Shown here: piece by piece, positions 14,701 through 17,514 of the stretch | How the letters are laid out: each line of letters opens with the position of its first letter | Position numbering within the stretch: position 1 is the first letter of the stretch | Assembly (NCBI GenBank): GCA_035556755.1 | Contig: DATMEP010000019.1 | Coordinates: forward strand, 1 to 17,514 | Reading direction: 5' to 3' | DNA length: 17,514 nt | Origin: VRUE01 sp035556755 | GTDB lineage: Bacteria; Actinomycetota; Thermoleophilia; Solirubrobacterales; 70-9 | Translations under genes and position numbers: made by a program | Notes under the pieces: generated by a model | What the model saw: the letters and a program-made list of their open reading frames with translations, nothing else | The model's database searches: none | What the model was told of the DNA's origin: nothing

Positions 14701-17514
14701 CGACAGCCCTGCACGCGTGCAGGGAATCGCAGGAGATACCGGAGAGCTCGCTTGCAATCGCGCCAGGGCTCGGAGATTCGAGCAATGCCCAACCTTCGGA
14801 CGATCGCCGCGCAATCAGGGTCTTCGGCACTCCGGAGCCGTCGAAATAAGTGCCGGCGGCGAAGCAACTTTCGCCAAGACATTCGAGGTCGGCCAATTGG
14901 CTGAGGGTTGCCCCCGACGGCTGCGGAACGGTCTCGAGGGTCCATTCTTCGCCGTCCCACGACGCGGCGTAGGCTTTGGTCGCCCCCGAACCCGTCACGT
15001 AGCTCCCCACCGTCACGCAATCGGAGGTCGAGCGGCAGGAGACATCGCTGAACTCACCCGACGAGCCGCCGGACGGGTTCGGGACTTTCGTCATCTCCCA
15101 TTCGCGGCCGTCCCAGGAAGCGGCCAGAGCCGTCTGAGCCCCTTCCGTGTCGACCAGGCGTCCGGCGGCGAAGCATTCGTCTCTTGTCGGGCAATCGACG
15201 TCGGAGTACGCACCGCTGGCCACGCCCACAAGCTCGGGCGCAGGGAGGATTCGCCAGCGAATGCCGTTCCACCGGAAGGCGACGGGCTGGGTCGTGCCCG
15301 CCACCGTCTCGACATAGCTGCCGACCGCCAAGCAGGACGCCGGCCCCCCGCATGCGACGCCGGTGAGCCTGCTCAGGCTTGCGGTCGGTATCGCCGGCAG
15401 GGCTTCGCTCGACCAGGTGCCCGACGACCACAACTTCACCTGCGCCTGACTGCTGCCGGTCGCATCCGAGGCGCCAACGGCGAAGCAGTTGCCCGTCGCC
15501 GCGCACCAGATGTCCTCAAAATTGCTCGCCTCGATCGCAGCGGGACCGTCCGGTTTGGCGGTGGGGATCGGGTTCCAACGATCTTCTTCGATCTCCCCTT
15601 CGCCGAGCGCCCGGTTGTAGATGCGAACCTCGTCGATCTTGCCCTCGAACGATTCAGGTTCGCCGAATGCATCGTTGCCGCCGATCTGCAGCGGGCCGTC
15701 TCCACCCGCACTGACATTTGGAGCCGGGCCGCTGTCGACGACCTGGCCGTCGACATAAAGCCGCATCACTTCTTCTCCTGAGGTGACGGCGATGTGACTC
15801 CAGCGATTGACGGGGAGCGCTTCCGGATCGACCACGAAGGAGTCGATTTCTTCGCCGTCGAAGACATCGCCCTCGGCATGGCCGGCAGCTTCGTCGCCTC
15901 CGGCATAGAGGGCGTAGCCATAGTCTTCGGCGTCGAGCTTCGCGACCGCCGGGGCCCGGAGGCGCGCTTCGTAGGGGCGCACCCATGCCTCGACGGTGAA
16001 GTCTTCGAGCTGCAGATCCTCGGTCCCGGGGATCGAGACCCGGTCCTCGGCTTCGGCATCGAACTCCAGGCCCGGACCGAAGCGGCCGCCGGCCCACTCC
16101 GCCCCTTCGACGACGCCGTCGTGGTTGGCGGCGGAGTCGTGGGCGATCTCGTCTTCACCCTCGGAGAACGAGTACTGGGCGATCGGTCCGTCCACCGGGG
16201 GCGGCGGGACCGGCGTGAATCGATCCTCGTCGATTTCCCTCCGGCTCAGGACGCGGTCATAGACGCGAACCTCGTCGATCCTGCCGTCGAAGTACTCGGC
16301 CGGGGTAAAGGAGGTGTTGCCACCGATCTGCAGCGGCCCTTCGCCGGCTTTGACTTCGGAGGATGCGCGCCAATCGACCAGCTCGCCGTCGACGTAGAGG
16401 TTGATGTGGCTGCCGTCGTTCGTGAGCGCGAGATGGGACCACGTGTCCAGCTGAAGCACATCGGGCCCGTAGGCGTAGGCATGGGACCATTCTTGGTTGG
16501 TTAGGTAGCCTTCAGGGTGTCCGGCTGCTTCGCCGCTGGAGTAAAGGGCGTAGCCGAAATCTTCGGGATCGACCTTTGAGATCACCGGTGCCCAGACGGG
16601 CGATGCCGAGGGGCGCACCCAGGCCTCCAGGGTGAAGTCTTCGAGCCGCAGGTCTTCGCTGTCCGGCACCGTCAGGACGTCTTTCTCTTCGGAGCTGAAT
16701 TCCAGCGCGCCGCCGTAGCGGCCGGTGACCCAGTCGGCCCCTTCGAGTTCCCCGTCGTGGTTGCCGGCGGAGTCGTGGGCGACTTCGCCGCTGTCCTCGT
16801 CGAAGGAGTAGGCGGCGACGGGGGCGTTGGGCGGGGTTTCGATCGCCGCCGCCGAGTCGGCGGAGACTTCGGCCTCGTTGAGGGCGCGACTGTAGATGCG
16901 GACCTCGTCGATGCGGCCTTTGAAGAATTCTTCGTCGTCGTTGCCGCCGAACATCAGCGGGCCGACGCTGGCCTGGGCGGGAGGTCCCCACTCGGTGTCG
17001 ACGAGCTCGCCATTGACGTAGAGGCGCAGAACCGCGCCGTCGTAGGTGAAGGCGAGGTGGTTCCAGGTCTTCGCCTGCAGGGGGTTTTCTTCGTCCTCGA
17101 CGTCTTCCCAGGCCCAGGGTTCATAGGCGAGGAAGCCTTCGGGGACGCCGGCTTCTTCGCGGGAGCCCGCGAAGAGCTGATAGCTGTAGAAGTTGCCGGC
17201 CTCCTTGGAGATCGCCACGCCTTCGTCGTAGACGCCCTCGGGGCGCACCCAGGTCTCCAGCGTGAATTCCTCGGTCAGCTGCAGCTCGGGGCTGTCGGGG
17301 ATCTCGACGTAGTCGTCGTTGCCGTCGAGGTAGATCGCCGAGCCGTATTTGCCCCGGATCCATTCGGTGTGTACGAGTTCCCCGTCGTGGTTGCCGGCGG
17401 AGTCGTGGGCGACTTCGCCGCTGTCCTCGTCGAAGGAGTAGGCGGCGACGGGGGCGTCGGGCGGGGTCTCGATCGCCGTGGCCGAGTCGGCGGAGACCTC
17501 GGCCTCGCTGAGGG
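11735..17514 (-). CDS. giant secreted LamG plus Cys-pair repeat protein, 5' end outside window
   Basis: The frame is open from 17512 to the stop at 11735, giving 1925 visible residues; a Met at 17248 lies inside a LamG domain and is not the true start. Order of parts: the last 19 residues of an earlier LamG linker; three LamG/concanavalin-like domains (about 17455-15575), each with the AxYSFxE...HDSAxNHDG opening, FTxExWVRP, WxHxAxTxD and LYVxGxxVD strands and the closing GxIDEVRxYxRxL; 21 repeats of about 50 residues with a CX5-8C pair and usually [AV]xG (15540-12266); and a 175-residue end with an acidic stretch and a strand-rich part (GRWTLAQRDGGPAP, TSFSQVSLELRGRNVSTLLVNLS). No membrane anchor or LPxTG is seen at the C-terminus. 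LamG domains usually bind glycans or proteins. A surface adhesin or binding scaffold is the best guess; no catalytic domain is visible. Confidence 0.88.
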   Translation of the reverse strand, partial: LSEAEVSADSATAIETPPDAPVAAYSFDEDSGEVAHDSAGNHDGELVHTEWIRGKYGSAIYLDGNDDYVEIPDSPELQLTEEFTLETWVRPEGVYDEGVAISKEAGNFYSYQLFAGSREEAGVPEGFLAYEPWAWEDVEDEENPLQAKTWNHLAFTYDGAVLRLYVNGELVDTEWGPPAQASVGPLMFGGNDDEEFFKGRIDEVRIYSRALNEAEVSADSAAAIETPPNAPVAAYSFDEDSGEVAHDSAGNHDGELEGADWVTGRYGGALEFSSEEKDVLTVPDSEDLRLEDFTLEAWVRPSASPVWAPVISKVDPEDFGYALYSSGEAAGHPEGYLTNQEWSHAYAYGPDVLQLDTWSHLALTNDGSHINLYVDGELVDWRASSEVKAGEGPLQIGGNTSFTPAEYFDGRIDEVRVYDRVLSRREIDEDRFTPVPPPPVDGPIAQYSFSEGEDEIAHDSAANHDGVVEGAEWAGGRFGPGLEFDAEAEDRVSIPGTEDLQLEDFTVEAWVRPYEARLRAPAVAKLDAEDYGYALYAGGDEAAGHAEGDVFDGEEIDSFVVDPEALPVNRWSHIAVTSGEEVMRLYVDGQVVDSGPAPNVSAGGDGPLQIGGNDAFGEPESFEGKIDEVRIYNRALGEGEIEEDRWNPIPTAKPDGPAAIEASNFEDIWCAATGNCFAVGASDATGSSQAQVKLWSSGTWSSEALPAIPTASLSRLTGVACGGPASCLAVGSYVETVAGTTQPVAFRWNGIRWRILPAPELVGVASGAYSDVDCPTRDECFAAGRLVDTEGAQTALAASWDGREWEMTKVPNPSGGSSGEFSDVSCRSTSDCVTVGSYVTGSGATKAYAASWDGEEWTLETVPQPSGATLSQLADLECLGESCFAAGTYFDGSGVPKTLIARRSSEGWALLESPSPGAIASELSGISCDSLHACRAVGSYKNGTRELPLALAWDGSSWSEQPLESADLGAIAAELSGISCPSWRVCHAVGSVTYGQGAPRRELSFHQKAGAWSSAEVEPLRRNWTRVRVTDLSSGLGDISCPNPSSLSSCVTVGTVEAGDSGSPGKQQASVGIGTDPAVQTTPATPSEATTSTLRRVDCISTSNCLAVGNFHDSGGSRNGLALRWNGSAWTAEATPAPGGAQATYLTDVDCVSASHCTAVGGVVDGEGDLRALALLWNGSAWSVKTAAVPGGSSMSELVAVSCSGSSHCAAVGESIDAEGAPHPLAMNWNGSAWSAISVTTPSNGYATGLSAVACPSENCFAAGGFIGDEGSPVTFATQPVSGSATSAWTHVEVPYEEGTDYAEVGSISCASATRCLASGRVDTGAGREPWALSWDGSAWEQTEVDVDDSSSVLVPAGLHCFSATKCALAGSSLPRSRSHRENLIAVLDWPESEEGIDADVEVGTPAQGAMEAVSCTDPGEFRCVSVGSLTDPTVDHPFGSAITSWSHEGTGWTESGQPTGIADAEGGPEVADVDCASPSACMAVGGASLPAIASHWDGAKWAKQTVPQPSGSEAQATTGVSCPSEELCIAVGYFSKGGVDRPVAYVWDGESWSADTVDEGGGDKRLTDVDCPTSGVCVAVGHAGGGAKALAYGWDGVEWEPQTLQSPVESVSTALHGVSCSGVEACLGVGTYEGGWPKKDRGLLLRWNGNYWKHQDDSDAAETESYSAAACYSRTGCVATAATYGEHAAAVLAWNGHEWTAEDTTLPGVEEDAVIELNDVSCSAAVDCFVVGQIEGPSESPTALALQPLVSYADGVFAEVEEEGEGEEKALMQLPAFEEMQEDQIEAVLAEDPIMRQKVGGTAYSVDIGRWTLAQRDGGPAPVGALIEVHLDHPTTWTEFEEWPVVAFDPPSEPTSFSQVSLELRGRNVSTLLVNLSTVSDAAGNIVSGEVVGMEPHTLSSGEYIYGPNVRIDRSPLEEGGGGE
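11740..11755 (-). promoter_or_regulatory. purine-rich ribosome binding site inside the giant gene's last codons
   Basis: On the minus strand GAGGGAGGGGGAGGGG precedes the ATG at 11738 almost directly. The same bases encode the Glu-Glu-Gly-Gly-Gly-Gly-Glu tail of the giant protein, so that tail is probably a by-product of the ribosome site needed for the downstream gene rather than a selected peptide. Confidence 0.6.
12266..15540 (-). repeat. 21 tandem Cys-pair repeats (protein level) in the giant gene
   Basis: Counting the Cys pairs in order (the first is WCAATGNCFAVG near 15505-15470, the last SCSAAVDCFVVG near 12346) gives 21 units. Typical unit: a W[ND]GxxW strand, a Pro/Ser/Gly-rich turn, L-x-x-V-[SD]-C, five to eight residues, C-[FLVAT]-[AV]-V-G, then a variable G-x-x-x-x-LA strand. 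Spacing averages about 51 residues. Units diverge clearly at DNA level, so this is an old repeat array. Such repeats occur in secreted actinobacterial proteins (from memory); the fold has not been assigned here. Confidence 0.85.
15575..17455 (-). repeat. three tandem LamG domain units, about 630 bp period
   Basis: Units run about 17455-16826, 16825-16190 and 16189-15575. The first two have an exact 630-base register. The third is more diverged in sequence but keeps every landmark strand. The residues at the window edge (LSEAEVSADSATAIETPPD) equal the closing linker of another unit, so the array continues upstream. Confidence 0.85.
16744..16884 (-). repeat. 141-bp near-identical direct repeat, copy 1
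   Basis: This matches 17374-17514 at an offset of 630 bases with six mismatches in 141 positions (at 16828, 16838, 16849, 16850, 16868 and 16878). It encodes the linker between LamG units plus the opening AxYSFDEDSGEVAHDSAGNHDGEL strand. The remaining parts of the two units are far less alike. Confidence 0.92.
17374..17514 (-). repeat. 141-bp near-identical direct repeat, copy 2 (cut by window edge)
   Basis: Partner of 16744-16884. It runs to the last base of the window, so the real repeat may be longer. Confidence 0.92.

Noticed and set aside
12266..15540. Possible CRISPR-like or satellite DNA repeats
   Set aside because: The periodicity is at protein level with strongly diverged DNA, so this is a domain array, not a DNA repeat locus.
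14495..15781. 428-codon plus-strand frame opposite the giant gene
   Set aside because: Its composition mirrors the repeat coding strand and no domain is visible.

Overview
The window is high-GC DNA with dense, mostly minus-strand gene packing. Stop/start overlaps (ATGA or GTGA) are frequent and GTG/TTG starts are common. The secreted Cys-x-Ala-Val-Gly repeat proteins, a DrrAB-type exporter, an HxlR regulator with an extra C-terminal domain and a DUF2867 protein together suggest an actinobacterium, most likely of the Thermoleophilia (Solirubrobacterales) type. That placement is inference from gene style, not from a marker gene. I saw no rRNA, tRNA, CRISPR array, transposase or phage structural gene.

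Layout. (A) 1-4380, minus strand: a DrrA-like ATPase and DrrB-like permease overlap by 4 bp. They are followed after 44 bp by a secreted SUMF1/formylglycine-generating-enzyme-like protein, then a secreted seven-repeat beta-propeller, then the first codons of another gene that leaves the window at base 1. (B) 4482-5906, minus strand: a HigB-like toxin, a HigA-like XRE antitoxin and, joined to it by ATGA, a DUF2867 protein. (C) 5949-8814: an HxlR-type repressor with a probable SCP2-like C-terminal domain, divergent from a plus-strand pair (class I methyltransferase and FAD-dependent monooxygenase/reductase, 4-bp overlap). (D) 8947-9957, plus strand: a TolB-like WD40-type propeller lipoprotein. 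(E) 9964-17514, minus strand: the 3' end of a giant secreted protein (1925 codons visible, start outside the window), then a 244-aa secreted protein of unknown family, then a secreted protein with a C-terminal membrane anchor. The last three genes overlap by 4 bp and by about 1 bp, so they look like one translationally coupled unit.

The most novel-looking part is region E. The giant protein has at least three LamG/concanavalin-like domains, then 21 repeats built around a CX5-8C pair followed by roughly [AV]-[AV]-G, then an unfamiliar acidic C-terminal module. Twenty-one repeats would fit three seven-bladed propellers. Its two small partners are also exported, and one is membrane-anchored, which suggests a cell-surface or extracellular adhesion/binding assembly. 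Region C looks like a small, locally regulated modification or detoxification cassette. Region B looks like a type II toxin-antitoxin operon with an added third gene.

Regulatory signals are candidates only: a near-perfect 20-bp palindrome at 2778-2797 before the SUMF1-like gene, an imperfect 16-bp palindrome upstream of drrA, a 7-bp hairpin at 1467-1484, and a divergent promoter region at 6654-6757. No gene-free stretch longer than 300 bases exists; the largest gap, 8815-8946, is described.
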